A DNA stretch of 64,000 nucleotides from Streptomyces sp. HB132 (GCF_016909575.1 NZ_JAFBGA010000016.1:62001-126000); one strand, 5' to 3'; shown: positions 44,743-53,840, counted from the stretch's first letter. Program-made: numbers and translations. The notes: generated from the letters alone by a model not told the origin.

Positions 44743-44761
44743 GTCAACATCTTGTTAACGC
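44743..44761. promoter_or_regulatory. Candidate operator of citM
   Basis: GTCAAC (44743-44748) and GTTAAC (44754-44759) are inverted half sites (one mismatch) 5 nt apart. CTTGTTAACGC (44751-44761) matches CTCGTTAACGC before tctC in 10 of 11 bases, a strikingly AT-rich shared motif. Confidence 0.45.
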
Positions 44762-44835
44762 CGATCGGGGGCCCCTAACGTCATCCGCACCGCCGGCACC
44801 GGTGAGAGTTCAAAGGTGAACGTTAGGTATCCCAT

Positions 44836-46248
44836 ATGTTGACAATCCTCGGCTTCGCGATGATCGCGACCTTCCTGGTCCTGATCATGACGAAGAAGAT
44901 GTCGCCGATCGCGGCGCTGGTCCTGATCCCCGCCCTGTTCTGCGTGGCCGTCGGACAGGGCGCGAAGCTCGGTGACTACGTCATCGAAGGGGTCGGCACG
45001 CTCGCGCCGACCGCGGCGATGCTGATGTTCGCCATCGTCTACTTCGGCGTGATGATCGACGTCGGCCTCTTCGACCCGATCGTCCGGGCCATCCTGCGCT
45101 TCTGCAAGGCCGACCCGATGCGGATCGTCATCGGCACGGCGCTCCTCGCCGCGATCGTCTCGCTGGACGGCGACGGTTCCACCACCTTCATGATCACGGT
45201 CTCGGCCATGTACCCGCTCTACAAGCGGCTGAAGATGAGCCTGGTCGTCATGACCTGCGTCGCCGCCACGGCGAACGGGGTCATGAACACCCTGCCCTGG
45301 GGCGGCCCCACCGCCCGGGCGGCCACCGCGCTCAAGGTGGACGCGGCCGACATCTTCGTCCCGATGATCCCCGCTCTGGCCGTGGGGCTCCTCGCCGTCA
45401 TCCTCCTCGCCTGGGTCCTGGGCCGCCGCGAGCGCAAGCGGCTCGGCATGCTCACCCTCGACGAGGCGCTGGTGACCGAGCCCGAGACCGTCCTCGTCGG
45501 CGCGGGCGGCGGCGACCGGCTCACCAAGACCCCGCAGGGCACCGGCACCGGCACCGGTGGCACGGGGAGCGCGGACGTCTCCGAAGGCGACGACGACGAG
45601 CAGGAGTTCAAGGGGCTCGACCCCAACAGGTCCACGCTGCGCCCCAAGCTCTACTGGTTCAACGCCGGCCTCACCGTGGCCCTGCTGGCCGCGATGATCC
45701 TGGAACTCATGCCGATCCCCGTGCTCTTCCTGATCGGCGCGGCCCTCGCCCTCACCGTCAACTTCCCCCACATGCCCGACCAGCGGGCCAGGATCGCGGC
45801 CCACGCCGACAACGTGCTCAACGTCTCCGGCATGGTCTTCGCCGCGGCCGTCTTCACCGGCGTGCTCACCGGCACCGGTATGGTCGAACACATGGCGGAC
45901 TGGCTCGTCGGGGCGATCCCCGACGGCATGGGCCCGCACATGGCCGTCGTCACCGGCGTGCTGAGCCTGCCTCTGACCTACTTCATGTCCAACGACGGCT
46001 TCTACTTCGGAGTGCTGCCCGTGCTTGCCGAGGCCGGCGCCGCCCACGGCGTCTCCCACCTGGAGATCGCCCGGGCCTCCATCGTCGGGCAGCCGCTGCA
46101 CATGTCCTCCCCGCTCGTCCCCGCCGTCTACGTCCTGGTCGGCATGGCCAAGGTCGAATTCGGCGACCACACCCGGTTCACCGTCAAGTGGGCCGTGCTG
46201 ACCTCGCTGGTGGTCCTCGGCGCCGCCATCCTCTTCGGACTCGTCTGA
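44836..46248 (+). CDS. citM: CitMHS-family citrate/divalent-metal symporter
   Basis: 470 residues, about 12 helices. Starts MLTILGFAMIATFLVLIMTK, with family phrases MMFAIVYFGVMIDVGLFDP (here MLMFAIVYFGVMIDVGLFDP), SLDGDGSTTFMI, TLPWGGPTARAATAL and TYFMSNDGFYFGVLPV. The central cytoplasmic loop (about 215-260) is Gly/Asp/Glu rich. Moves citrate complexed with Mg or Ca with protons. Its promoter shares a motif with tctC. The stop overlaps the start of the next gene (TGATG). Confidence 0.95.
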   Translation: MLTILGFAMIATFLVLIMTKKMSPIAALVLIPALFCVAVGQGAKLGDYVIEGVGTLAPTAAMLMFAIVYFGVMIDVGLFDPIVRAILRFCKADPMRIVIGTALLAAIVSLDGDGSTTFMITVSAMYPLYKRLKMSLVVMTCVAATANGVMNTLPWGGPTARAATALKVDAADIFVPMIPALAVGLLAVILLAWVLGRRERKRLGMLTLDEALVTEPETVLVGAGGGDRLTKTPQGTGTGTGGTGSADVSEGDDDEQEFKGLDPNRSTLRPKLYWFNAGLTVALLAAMILELMPIPVLFLIGAALALTVNFPHMPDQRARIAAHADNVLNVSGMVFAAAVFTGVLTGTGMVEHMADWLVGAIPDGMGPHMAVVTGVLSLPLTYFMSNDGFYFGVLPVLAEAGAAHGVSHLEIARASIVGQPLHMSSPLVPAVYVLVGMAKVEFGDHTRFTVKWAVLTSLVVLGAAILFGLV

Positions 46249-47501
46249 TGCCTCCGCAACCAGGGCCCGGCAGGGGCTGGCTGCTGCGCCTCGTCATCGC
46301 CTTCGCCTTCGCGCAGGGTGCGGTGTCGATGGCGCGGCCCGCCGTCTCCTACCGGGCTCTCTCGCTGGGCGCCGACGAGCGCGCGATCGGCGTCATCGCG
46401 GGGGTGTACGCGCTCCTGCCGCTCTTCGCCGCCGTACCGCTGGGCCGGCGGACCGACCACGGCCGCTGCGCACCCCTGCTGCCCCTCGGGGTCGTCCTGA
46501 TCGGCGGCGGCTGCGCGCTCAGCGGCACCTCGGGCTCCCTCACGGCACTGGCCGCCTGGAGCGGGGTCATGGGGCTCGGCCACCTGTGCTTCGTGATCGG
46601 CGCCCAGTCGCTCGTCGCCCGGCAGTCCGCCCCCGCCGAACAGGACCGCAATTTCGGCCACTTCACCATCGGCGCCTCCCTGGGCCAGCTCATCGGACCG
46701 ATCGCCGCGGGCTACCTCATCTCCGAGCGGGACGGCGCGATGGCCCGTACGAGCGCCCTCGCGCTGCTCGTCTCGGCGGCCGTCGCCGCCGTCTCCCTCA
46801 CCTCGCTGTGGCGCATCGAGCACCGCAGGACCGCCGGATCGGCACGGAAGGCCGCCCCGAAGGTGCCGGTGGGCACCATCCTGCGCACCCGCGGGGTCCC
46901 GGCCGGCATCTTCATCAGCCTCGCCGTGCTCAGCGCCACCGACATCCTCACCGCCTACCTGCCGGTGGTCGGCGAACACCGCGGGATCGCGCCCGCCACC
47001 GTCGGCCTGCTGCTCAGCCTGCGGGCCGCCGCGACCATCGCCTGCCGGCTCGTCATGACGCCCGTGCTCCGCAGGGTCGGCAGGGCCGCCCTGCTCTCCG
47101 TGACCTGCCTGCTCGGCGGCCTCCTCTGCGCGGCCGTCGCTCTTCCCGTCCCGGTGTGGGGGCTCGCCGTGATGCTCGCCGTGCTGGGCTTCTGCCTGGG
47201 CTTCGGCCAGCCGCTCTCGATGACCACCGTCGTCCAGGCCGCACCCGCGGCGGCCCGCTCCACCGCGCTCGCCCTCCGGCTCACCGGGAACCGGCTCGGT
47301 CAGGTCGCGGCGCCCGCGGCGGCCGGACTGATCGCCGGAGTCGCGGGCACCGCCGCGCCGTTCGTCATGCTGGGCGCGCTGCTCGTCGGGGCGGCGGGCC
47401 TCGGGCTGCGCGGCGGCGGGACCGCGGCTGCCGGTCCGGCCCCCGGCCCGGCCCCCGGCCCCCGGGCCGAGCGCCCCCGCGCCCGGCGGGACTCCACCTG
47501 A
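46248..47501 (+). CDS. Major facilitator superfamily transporter
   Basis: 417 residues from ATG 46248, sharing one base with the citM stop, so translationally coupled. About 12 helices with MFS motif A-like PLGRRTDHGRCAP, a middle loop after helix 6 (IEHRRTAGSARKAAPKV) and GLLLSLRAAATIACR. C-terminal Pro/Gly/Arg tail. Probable drug or metabolite exporter; pairing with citM suggests, without proof, a metal or carboxylate link. Confidence 0.9.
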   Translation: MPPQPGPGRGWLLRLVIAFAFAQGAVSMARPAVSYRALSLGADERAIGVIAGVYALLPLFAAVPLGRRTDHGRCAPLLPLGVVLIGGGCALSGTSGSLTALAAWSGVMGLGHLCFVIGAQSLVARQSAPAEQDRNFGHFTIGASLGQLIGPIAAGYLISERDGAMARTSALALLVSAAVAAVSLTSLWRIEHRRTAGSARKAAPKVPVGTILRTRGVPAGIFISLAVLSATDILTAYLPVVGEHRGIAPATVGLLLSLRAAATIACRLVMTPVLRRVGRAALLSVTCLLGGLLCAAVALPVPVWGLAVMLAVLGFCLGFGQPLSMTTVVQAAPAAARSTALALRLTGNRLGQVAAPAAAGLIAGVAGTAAPFVMLGALLVGAAGLGLRGGGTAAAGPAPGPAPGPRAERPRARRDST

Positions 47502-47640
47502 CGCGCGACCCCGCCGAGTGCGCCCCACGGGCGCCCGCGGAGCCCGGCCCCGTCCTGCCCGGCGACTTTTACCGGCCGGCGTGCGAGTGTGGCCGTCGGC
47601 CATGCGTGACCTGTGTCTCCAGCCGTTCCCTGGCGCCGAA

Positions 47641-47659
47641 AAACTAACAGCGCTAGTTT
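47641..47659. promoter_or_regulatory. TetR operator upstream of aldehyde dehydrogenase
   Basis: AAACTAACAGCGCTAGTTT: perfect AAACTA/TAGTTT inverted repeat, and it shares the core CTArCAGyGCTArTT with 52166-52183. It overlaps a likely -10 region 70 nt before the aldehyde dehydrogenase gene. Confidence 0.7.
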
Positions 47660-47730
47660 GGGGCCGGACGCATCCGTCCGTACGACGCACGGCTTCGGCG
47701 GCAGGCACAGCGAGCCCGGGAGGGGCAGCC

Positions 47731-49125
47731 ATGAAGGCGCATGACGGGATGTACATCGGCGGGGAGTGGCGGCCCGCCTCCGGCCGGGACACGATCGCGG
47801 TCGTGAATCCGGCGGACGAGCAGGTCGTCGGCCATGTCCCGGCGGGCACCGCCGAGGACGTCGACGCCGCCGTGCGGGCCGCACGCGCCGCGTTCCCCGG
47901 CTGGGCGGCGACCCCGCCCGCCGAGCGCGCAGCGAGGATCGCCGCGCTGCGTGACGTGCTCGCCGCCCGTAGGGACGAGATCGCCGAGACCGTCACCGCC
48001 GAGCTCGGCTCGCCTCCGCAGCTGTCCCGGACGGTGCACGCCGGCGTACCGGTGCTGGTCGCCGGCTCGTACGCCGAGCTGGCGGCCTCGTACTCCTTCG
48101 AGGAGAAGCTCGGCAACTCCACGGTCCTGCTGGAGCCCGTCGGCGTCGTCGGCGCGATCACACCCTGGAACTACCCGCTCCACCAGATCGTCGCCAAGGT
48201 GGCCCCGGCGCTGGCCGCGGGCTGCACCGTCGTCCTCAAGCCGGCCGAGGACACCCCGCTCACCGCCCAGCTCTTCGCCGAGGCCACCCAGGAGGCGGGC
48301 CTGCCGGCCGGCGTCTTCAACCTCGTCACCGGCATCGGAGCGGTCGCCGGACAGGCGCTCGCCGAGCACGAGGGCGTCGACCTGGTCTCGTTCACCGGGT
48401 CCACGGCCGTCGGCAGGCAGATCGGCGCGACCGCTGGAGCGGCGGTCAAGCGCGTCGCCCTGGAGCTGGGCGGCAAGTCCGCCAACGTGATCCTGCCCGG
48501 CGCCGATCTCGCCAAGGCCGTCAACGGCGGCGTCGCCAACGTGATGTCCAACTCCGGCCAGACGTGCAGCGCCTGGACCCGGATGCTGGTCGACGCCGAG
48601 CGGTACGAGGAGGCCGTGAGCCTCGCGGTGACGGCCGTCGCCAAGTACGTCCCCGGGGAACGGGTCGGCCCCCTCGTGAACGCCAAGCAGCAGGCGCGGG
48701 TGCGGGGTTACATCGAGAAGGGTGTCGAGGAGGGCGCCCGCCTCGTCGCGGGAGGCCCCGAGGCCCCCGAGGGCCGGGGCTACTACGTCAGCCCCACCGT
48801 CTTCGCGGACGTCACCCCGGACATGACCATCGCGCAGGAGGAGATCTTCGGCCCGGTCCTCTCGATCCTGAAGTACGAGGACGTGGAGGACGCCCTGCGC
48901 ATCGCCAACGACACCGTGTACGGGCTGGCCGGCGCCGTCTGGGGTGCGGACGACGAGGAGGCCGTGGCCTTCGCCCGCCGCATGGACACCGGGCAGGTCG
49001 ACATCAACGGCGGGCGCTTCAACCCCCTGGCACCCTTCGGCGGTTACAAGCAGTCGGGAGTGGGCCGCGAACTCGGCCCGCACGGCCTCTCCGAGTACCT
49101 CCAGACCAAGTCCCTCCAGTTCTGA
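47731..49125 (+). CDS. NAD(P)-dependent aldehyde dehydrogenase
   Basis: 464 residues from ATG 47731, GGGAGGGG upstream. Full ALDH fold: TPWNYPL, KPAEDTPL, FTGSTAVGRQIG (Rossmann), catalytic Glu245 (LELGGKSAN) and Cys279 (SNSGQTCSAW), and EIFGPVL. Oxidises an aldehyde to the acid in the cytoplasm. It heads an operon with the alcohol dehydrogenase and carries the same operator as the TetR/acyl-CoA dehydrogenase region, so likely works in one catabolic route (alcohol to aldehyde to acid to acyl-CoA). Confidence 0.96.
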   Translation: MKAHDGMYIGGEWRPASGRDTIAVVNPADEQVVGHVPAGTAEDVDAAVRAARAAFPGWAATPPAERAARIAALRDVLAARRDEIAETVTAELGSPPQLSRTVHAGVPVLVAGSYAELAASYSFEEKLGNSTVLLEPVGVVGAITPWNYPLHQIVAKVAPALAAGCTVVLKPAEDTPLTAQLFAEATQEAGLPAGVFNLVTGIGAVAGQALAEHEGVDLVSFTGSTAVGRQIGATAGAAVKRVALELGGKSANVILPGADLAKAVNGGVANVMSNSGQTCSAWTRMLVDAERYEEAVSLAVTAVAKYVPGERVGPLVNAKQQARVRGYIEKGVEEGARLVAGGPEAPEGRGYYVSPTVFADVTPDMTIAQEEIFGPVLSILKYEDVEDALRIANDTVYGLAGAVWGADDEEAVAFARRMDTGQVDINGGRFNPLAPFGGYKQSGVGRELGPHGLSEYLQTKSLQF

Positions 49126-49164
49126 TCCGCCCGACGATCCACTCTGATCCGCCCGACGATCCAC
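49121..49164. repeat. 22-bp perfect tandem duplication
   Basis: Two identical 22-bp units (49121-49142, 49143-49164), each starting TCTGATCCGCCCGACG. The first copy contains the aldehyde dehydrogenase stop codon. It moves the stop 22 bp farther from the ribosome site of the next gene and is probably a recent slippage event. Confidence 0.9.
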
Positions 49165-49178
49165 CGAGGAGTCTGTTC

Positions 49179-50258
49179 GTGGTCCGCGCCGCCGTACTGC
49201 CCGCCGTCGGAGCTCCCCTGGAGATCACCGACATCGAACTTCCCGAGCCCGGTCCCGGCCAGGTGCGCGTCAGCCTCGCCGCCGCCGGTGTCTGCCACTC
49301 CGACCTGTCCCTGTCCGACGGCACCATGCGGCTGCCCGTCCCGGCCGTCCTCGGCCACGAGGGGGCCGGCACGGTGCTCGCCGTCGGCGAGGGCGTCACC
49401 CACGTGGCCGCCGGCGACCCGGTCGTCCTCAACTGGGCGCCGTCCTGCGGAGCGTGCTTCCACTGCGGGATCGGCGAGGTCTGGCTGTGCGCCGACGCGC
49501 TGAAGGGCGCGGCGAACGTCCACGCACGTACCGCCGACGGCACCGAGCTCCACCCCGGCCTCAACGTCGCCGCCTTCGCCCAGGAGACCGTCGTCGCCGC
49601 GAACTGCGTGCTGCCCGCCCCGTCCGGCATCCCGCTCGACGACGCCGCCCTGCTCGGCTGCGCGGTCCTGACCGGGTACGGCGCGGTCCACCACTCCGCC
49701 CGGGTGCGCGAGGGCGAGAGCGTCGTCGTCCTCGGCATCGGCGGGGTCGGCCTCGCGGTCCTGCAGGCGGCCCGCATCGCCGGAGCATCGAAGATCATCG
49801 CGGTGGACGTGTCACCGGAGAAGGAGGAGCTCGCCCGCCGGGCCGGCGCCACCGACTACGTCCTCGCGTCCGACACCACACCGCGCGCCGTCCGCAAGCT
49901 CACCGGTGGCCAGGGCGCGGACGTCGCCGTGGAGTGCGTGGGCCGGCCCGCCACCATCCGCGGCGCCTGGGAATCGACCCGCCGCGGCGGCCGCACCACG
50001 GTCGTCGGCATCGGCGGCAAGGACCAGCAGGTGACCTTCAACGCCCTGGAGATCTTCCACTGGGGCCGCTCCCTCACCGGCTGCGTCTACGGCAACAGCG
50101 ATCCAGCCCGCGACCTGCCGGTGATCGCCGAGCACATCCGCGCCGGACGGTTCGACCTCTCCATGCTGGTCACCGAGCGGATCGCGCTCGACGGCATCCC
50201 GGCGGCCTTCGAGAACATGATCGCGGGCAAGGGCGGACGCGCGCTGGTTGTGTTCTAG
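49179..50258 (+). CDS. Zn-dependent medium-chain alcohol dehydrogenase
   Basis: 359 residues from GTG 49179, GAGGAG 7 nt upstream. MDR family: catalytic-zinc residues in GVCHSD (Cys39) and GHEGAG (His60), structural-zinc lobe Cys90, Cys93, Cys96 and Cys104 (CGACFHCGIGEVWLC), and nucleotide site GIGGVGLAVLQ. Reversibly oxidises alcohols with NAD. Downstream of aldehyde dehydrogenase in the same sense, 53 nt apart. Confidence 0.95.
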   Translation: MVRAAVLPAVGAPLEITDIELPEPGPGQVRVSLAAAGVCHSDLSLSDGTMRLPVPAVLGHEGAGTVLAVGEGVTHVAAGDPVVLNWAPSCGACFHCGIGEVWLCADALKGAANVHARTADGTELHPGLNVAAFAQETVVAANCVLPAPSGIPLDDAALLGCAVLTGYGAVHHSARVREGESVVVLGIGGVGLAVLQAARIAGASKIIAVDVSPEKEELARRAGATDYVLASDTTPRAVRKLTGGQGADVAVECVGRPATIRGAWESTRRGGRTTVVGIGGKDQQVTFNALEIFHWGRSLTGCVYGNSDPARDLPVIAEHIRAGRFDLSMLVTERIALDGIPAAFENMIAGKGGRALVVF

Positions 50259-50284
50259 ACGGTTCCAGACGGCGCCGGCCGGAC

Positions 50285-50313
50285 GGCGGGGCCGCACGAT
50301 ACGCGGCCCCGCC
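50285..50313. terminator. Bidirectional terminator
   Basis: Perfect 11-bp stem GGCGGGGCCGC / GCGGCCCCGCC, 7-nt loop, between the convergent alcohol dehydrogenase and EamA genes. Confidence 0.88.
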
Positions 50314-50376
50314 CGCCCGCGCCGAGCATTGCGGCGGATCAGGCTCCGCGCGCCCGCCCCGTAAGGACGATGTCCC

Positions 50377-51321
50377 TCAGGCGGCCGCGGCGGGTTCCGC
50401 CTCCCCACGCGCCCTCCGCGCACGTGTCCGGGAGACCGCGACCCCGGCCAGGCAGAGCAGCCCGCCCGCCACGGTGAGCAGCGCGGGCACCTCGTCGAGC
50501 AGCAGCCAGGACATCAGCACCACCAGCGCCGGCACCGCGTACGTCGTCGCGCCCATCCGGCCCGCGGTGGTCCGTGCCAGCGCATAGGCCCAGGTGGTGA
50601 AGGCGAGTGCCGTGGGGAACACGCCGAGATAGACCATGTTCAGCGTGGCGGACAGAGGTGCGTCGGCCGCCTCGGAGACCAGGGCCCCGGTGAACGGCAG
50701 GCAGGCGACCGTGCCGATCAGGCAGCCGAACGTGGTGATCTGCAGCGGGGAACCGTGACGGAGCGCCGGCTTCTGGATGACCACTCCGCCCGCGTACGAC
50801 AGCGCGGCCAGCAGGCACAGGAGCACCCCGAGCACCGAGGAACCCCCGTGCCCGGACATGGAGAGGCCGACGACGACGGCGCCCGCGAACGACACCGCCA
50901 TGCCCGTCAGCAGCCGGCGCGGCAGCCCTTCGCCGAGCAGCCTGGCACCGAGCAGCGCCATCAGGATCGGCCCCACGTTCACGATCATGGCCGCCGTCCC
51001 GGCGTCGACCTGCTGCTCACCCCAGTTGAGCACGACCATGTACAGCCCGAACCAGAGCAGCCCGGATCCGATGACGCCCGGCCAGGCCGCCCGGGACGGC
51101 AGCCCTTCGCGGCGCACGAGCAGGATCGCGCCGAGCGTCAGCGTGCCCGCGAGGAGCCGCCCCAGCGCCAGCGCACCCGGTGAGTACGCCTCGCCGGCGC
51201 TGCGGATGGATACGAAGGCCGAGGCCCACAGGATGACCGTGGTGCAGGCGGCCGCCGGAGCACGCCAGTCGCGTCGGGATGCGGTGGGCGGGGCGGGGCT
51301 CACCGGCGGTGTCGTCGTCAT
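50377..51321 (-). CDS. EamA-family (DMT superfamily) transporter
   Basis: 314 residues, ten predicted helices in two repeats of five (LWASAFVSIRSAGEAYSPGALALGR begins the first EamA unit; ALSYAGGVVIQKPAL the second). Basic C-terminal tail. Exports or imports a small metabolite; none can be named. Same strand as the TetR gene, 144 nt downstream of it. Confidence 0.9.
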   Translation of the reverse strand: MTTTPPVSPAPPTASRRDWRAPAAACTTVILWASAFVSIRSAGEAYSPGALALGRLLAGTLTLGAILLVRREGLPSRAAWPGVIGSGLLWFGLYMVVLNWGEQQVDAGTAAMIVNVGPILMALLGARLLGEGLPRRLLTGMAVSFAGAVVVGLSMSGHGGSSVLGVLLCLLAALSYAGGVVIQKPALRHGSPLQITTFGCLIGTVACLPFTGALVSEAADAPLSATLNMVYLGVFPTALAFTTWAYALARTTAGRMGATTYAVPALVVLMSWLLLDEVPALLTVAGGLLCLAGVAVSRTRARRARGEAEPAAAA

Positions 51322-51465
51322 GGCCCCGACGGTAAGCCCAGGACGCTTCCGGGCCCACCGAATTGTCGACGACGCCGAGTGACGTCGGCCCTGCGCCGGG
51401 CCGGGCGGGCGCAGGACCGGCTGCGCTCCCCGGCCGCAGGTGGGCCGTGGACGGCGACGGACGCG

Positions 51466-52137
51466 TCAGGCGCTGTTCGGAGCGGGCCGGGGGGTGCGGA
51501 GGGCCGACTGCTCGTACTGGAGGGCGAGACCGTCCAGCAGGGCGCGCAGCCCCGTCTCGAAGGCGCCCTCGTCGACCTGCTGGCGGCGGTCGGCCAGCAG
51601 GTGGGCCTGGCCGAGGTGGGGGTAGTCCGCGGGGTCGTACGCCGTCTCGTCGTCGACGAATCCGCGGGCGAAGGAGCCCAGTGCCGATCCGGTGATGAAG
51701 TAGCGCATCAGGGCGCCGATGTAGGTGGCCTGGGCGGGCGGCCAGCCGGCCCGGACCATGGCGCCGAAGACCGCGTCGGCGACCCGCAGGCCGGCCGGAC
51801 GGCGGCCCGGCCCCTGGGCGAGCACCGGGACGATGTGCGGGTGCGCGGTGAGCGCCGCGCGGTAGGAGACGGCCCAGTCGTGCAGGGCGGCCGGCCAGTC
51901 GCGCGGGTCCGACTCCTCGAACATCGACAGGTCGACCTGGGCCGACACGGCGTCGGCGACCGCGTCGAGGATCTCGTCCTTGTTCCGGAAGTGGTTGTAC
52001 AGCGAGGGCCCGCTGACCCCCAGGCCGGCCGCGAGACGGCGGGTCGAGACGGCGTCCAGCCCCTCGGCGTCGACGAGCGCGCTCGCCGCCGCCACGATGC
52101 GGTCTCTGCTGAGGAGGGGCTTGCGCGGTCGGGCCAT
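51466..52137 (-). CDS. TetR-family regulator of the adjacent acyl-CoA/aldehyde catabolic genes
   Basis: 223 residues from ATG 52137 (MARPRKPLLS). HTH: ARPRKPLLSRDRIVAAASALVDAEGLDAVSTRRLAAGLGVSGPSLYNHFRNKDEI in parts (STRRLAAGLGVSGPSLYNHF). TetR_C region includes DYPHLGQAHLL. A TACTAT -10-like sequence lies just 9 nt before the start, so the message may be nearly leaderless. An operator-like palindrome lies between this gene and the divergent acyl-CoA dehydrogenase and again before the aldehyde dehydrogenase. Confidence 0.93.
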   Translation of the reverse strand: MARPRKPLLSRDRIVAAASALVDAEGLDAVSTRRLAAGLGVSGPSLYNHFRNKDEILDAVADAVSAQVDLSMFEESDPRDWPAALHDWAVSYRAALTAHPHIVPVLAQGPGRRPAGLRVADAVFGAMVRAGWPPAQATYIGALMRYFITGSALGSFARGFVDDETAYDPADYPHLGQAHLLADRRQQVDEGAFETGLRALLDGLALQYEQSALRTPRPAPNSA

Positions 52138-52165
52138 GCGGCACATAGTAGGGCCTGCAAGCCTA

Positions 52166-52183
52166 AAACTAGCAGTGCTAATT
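52166..52183. promoter_or_regulatory. TetR operator between tetR and acyl-CoA dehydrogenase
   Basis: AAACTAGCAGTGCTAATT contains the perfect inverted repeat TAGCA-G-TGCTA (52170-52180) and shares CTArCAGyGCTArTT with 47641-47659. It overlaps the -35/-10 zone of both divergent genes. Confidence 0.75.
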
Positions 52184-52201
52184 AAAAGTGGGTGTCACAG
52201 G

Positions 52202-53389
52202 ATGAACCTGGAGCTGAGCGAGGAGCAGGACGCCGTCCGGCAGCTCGCCGAGGACTTCGTCGCACGGGAGATCACCCCGCACGTCGTCGAATGGGACCGC
52301 GCCGAGAGTGTCGACAAGTCGATCGTGAAGAAGCTGGGCGCCCTCGGTTTCCTCGGGCTGACGATCCCGGAGGAGTACGGCGGCTCCGGAGGGGACCATC
52401 TCGCCTACTGTCTGGTGACCGAGGAACTCGGCCGCGGTGACTCCTCGGTGCGCGGCATCGTCTCGGTCTCGCTCGGCCTGGTCGCCAAGACGATCGCCTC
52501 CTGGGGCAGTGAGGAGCAGAAGCGGCAGTGGCTGCCGAAGCTCACCGCGGGCGCGGCCATCGGCTGCTTCGGCCTCACCGAGCCGGGGACCGGCTCCGAC
52601 GCGGGGAACCTGAGCACCAGGGCCGTGCGCGACACAGGGGACACCTCCCGCCCGGGCGGGGCCGGGAGCGGTGGGGACTACGTCATCAACGGCTCCAAGA
52701 TGTTCATCACCAACGGCACCTGGGCCGATGTGATCCTCCTGTTCGCGCGCACCGACGACACCCCGGGGCACCGGGGCGTCTCCGCCTTCCTGGTGCCGGC
52801 CGACGCACCCGGCGTGACCCGGCGCACCGTCCACGGCAAGCTCGGGCTGCGTGGCCAGGCCACGGCCGAACTCGTGCTGGAGGACGTCCGGGTCCCCGCC
52901 TCCGCCCTCCTGGGGCCCGAGGGCAAGGGCTTCACCGTCGCCATGTCCGCCCTGGCCAAGGGCCGGATGTCGGTCGCGGCGGGCTGCGTCGGCATCGCAC
53001 AGGCCGCCCTGGACGCCGCCGTGCGCTACGCGGGCGAGCGCGAACAGTTCGGCAAGTCCATCGCGAGCTACCAGCTCGTCCAGGAACTCATCAGCGACAT
53101 CTCCGTGGACGTCGACGCCGCCCGCATGCTGACCTGGCGCGTCGCCGACCTCGTCGACCGGGGGCAGGACTTCGCCACCGCGGCGTCCACGGCCAAGCTC
53201 TTCGCCTCCGAGGCCGCGGTCCGCGCGGCGAACAACGCCCTCCAGGTCTTCGGCGGCTACGGCTACATCGACGAGTACCCCGTCGGCAAGCTGGTCAGGG
53301 ACGCCCGCGTGATGACCCTGTACGAGGGCACCAGCCAGATCCAGAAGCTGATCATCGGCCGAGCGCTGACGGGGGTCTCCGCCTTCTGA
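52202..53389 (+). CDS. Acyl-CoA dehydrogenase
   Basis: 395 residues from ATG 52202. ACAD fold: N-terminal MNLELSEEQDAVRQLAEDFV, FAD-binding FGLTEPGTGSDAGN and KMFITNGTWAD, catalytic Glu375 in MTLYEGTSQIQKL. Introduces a C2-C3 double bond into an acyl-CoA, passing electrons to ETF. Divergent from its probable TetR repressor; the start has only a weak ribosome site. Chain length is not predictable, but a short or branched substrate would fit the alcohol/aldehyde genes sharing its operator. Confidence 0.96.
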   Translation: MNLELSEEQDAVRQLAEDFVAREITPHVVEWDRAESVDKSIVKKLGALGFLGLTIPEEYGGSGGDHLAYCLVTEELGRGDSSVRGIVSVSLGLVAKTIASWGSEEQKRQWLPKLTAGAAIGCFGLTEPGTGSDAGNLSTRAVRDTGDTSRPGGAGSGGDYVINGSKMFITNGTWADVILLFARTDDTPGHRGVSAFLVPADAPGVTRRTVHGKLGLRGQATAELVLEDVRVPASALLGPEGKGFTVAMSALAKGRMSVAAGCVGIAQAALDAAVRYAGEREQFGKSIASYQLVQELISDISVDVDAARMLTWRVADLVDRGQDFATAASTAKLFASEAAVRAANNALQVFGGYGYIDEYPVGKLVRDARVMTLYEGTSQIQKLIIGRALTGVSAF

Positions 53390-53840
53390 ACCACTCCGGC
53401 CCCGGTGGAGCGGTACGCGGCGGGACCGGTCGTTCCGGTGCTGCTCACGAGCGGCCTCGTGATGGCGACCGTCACCCGTCCGTCACCGGGACTACTCGTC
53501 GACGCATCCGCGCTTCTCCGGCCTGCCGAGTACGGTGACGGCGCCCATGAGCAGGGAGCCGGACGGGCGCGCGCGCTCCCGTCCGCCGACCGCTCGGCCG
53601 CGTCCCACCGGTGTGACGGGCCCGCCGCCCCCGCGGCCGGCACCGCACCACGGCAGAGGGGCGCGGCGCACCGCCCAGCGGTCGCCGGCGGCCTTCGCCG
53701 CCGCGTCCGGGGCCCGGCACGGGCGCCGTGGGGCGCGACCGCCCCTCCCGGCGCCAGGGAGCGGCACCCGTGCCGATGAGTACCGGCTGAGTACGCCGAC
53801 GGATACCGCCGGTTCGTCGCCGCGGCGGATGCTGTGGGAC
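53390..53840. other. Intergenic region, no gene supported
   Basis: About 450 bases of very GC-rich DNA. An open frame runs in from 53535 into the next gene but encodes a Pro/Arg/Gly-rich string with no homology or ribosome site, so it is read as non-coding. A hairpin-like CTCCGGCCCCGGTGGAG lies just after the acyl-CoA dehydrogenase stop. Confidence 0.4.

Noticed and set aside
53535..53840. N-terminal extension of the YiaA/B-like gene, about 100 residues
   Set aside because: Pro/Arg/Gly low-complexity reading, no ribosome site, and family members start at the Met encoded at 53841.
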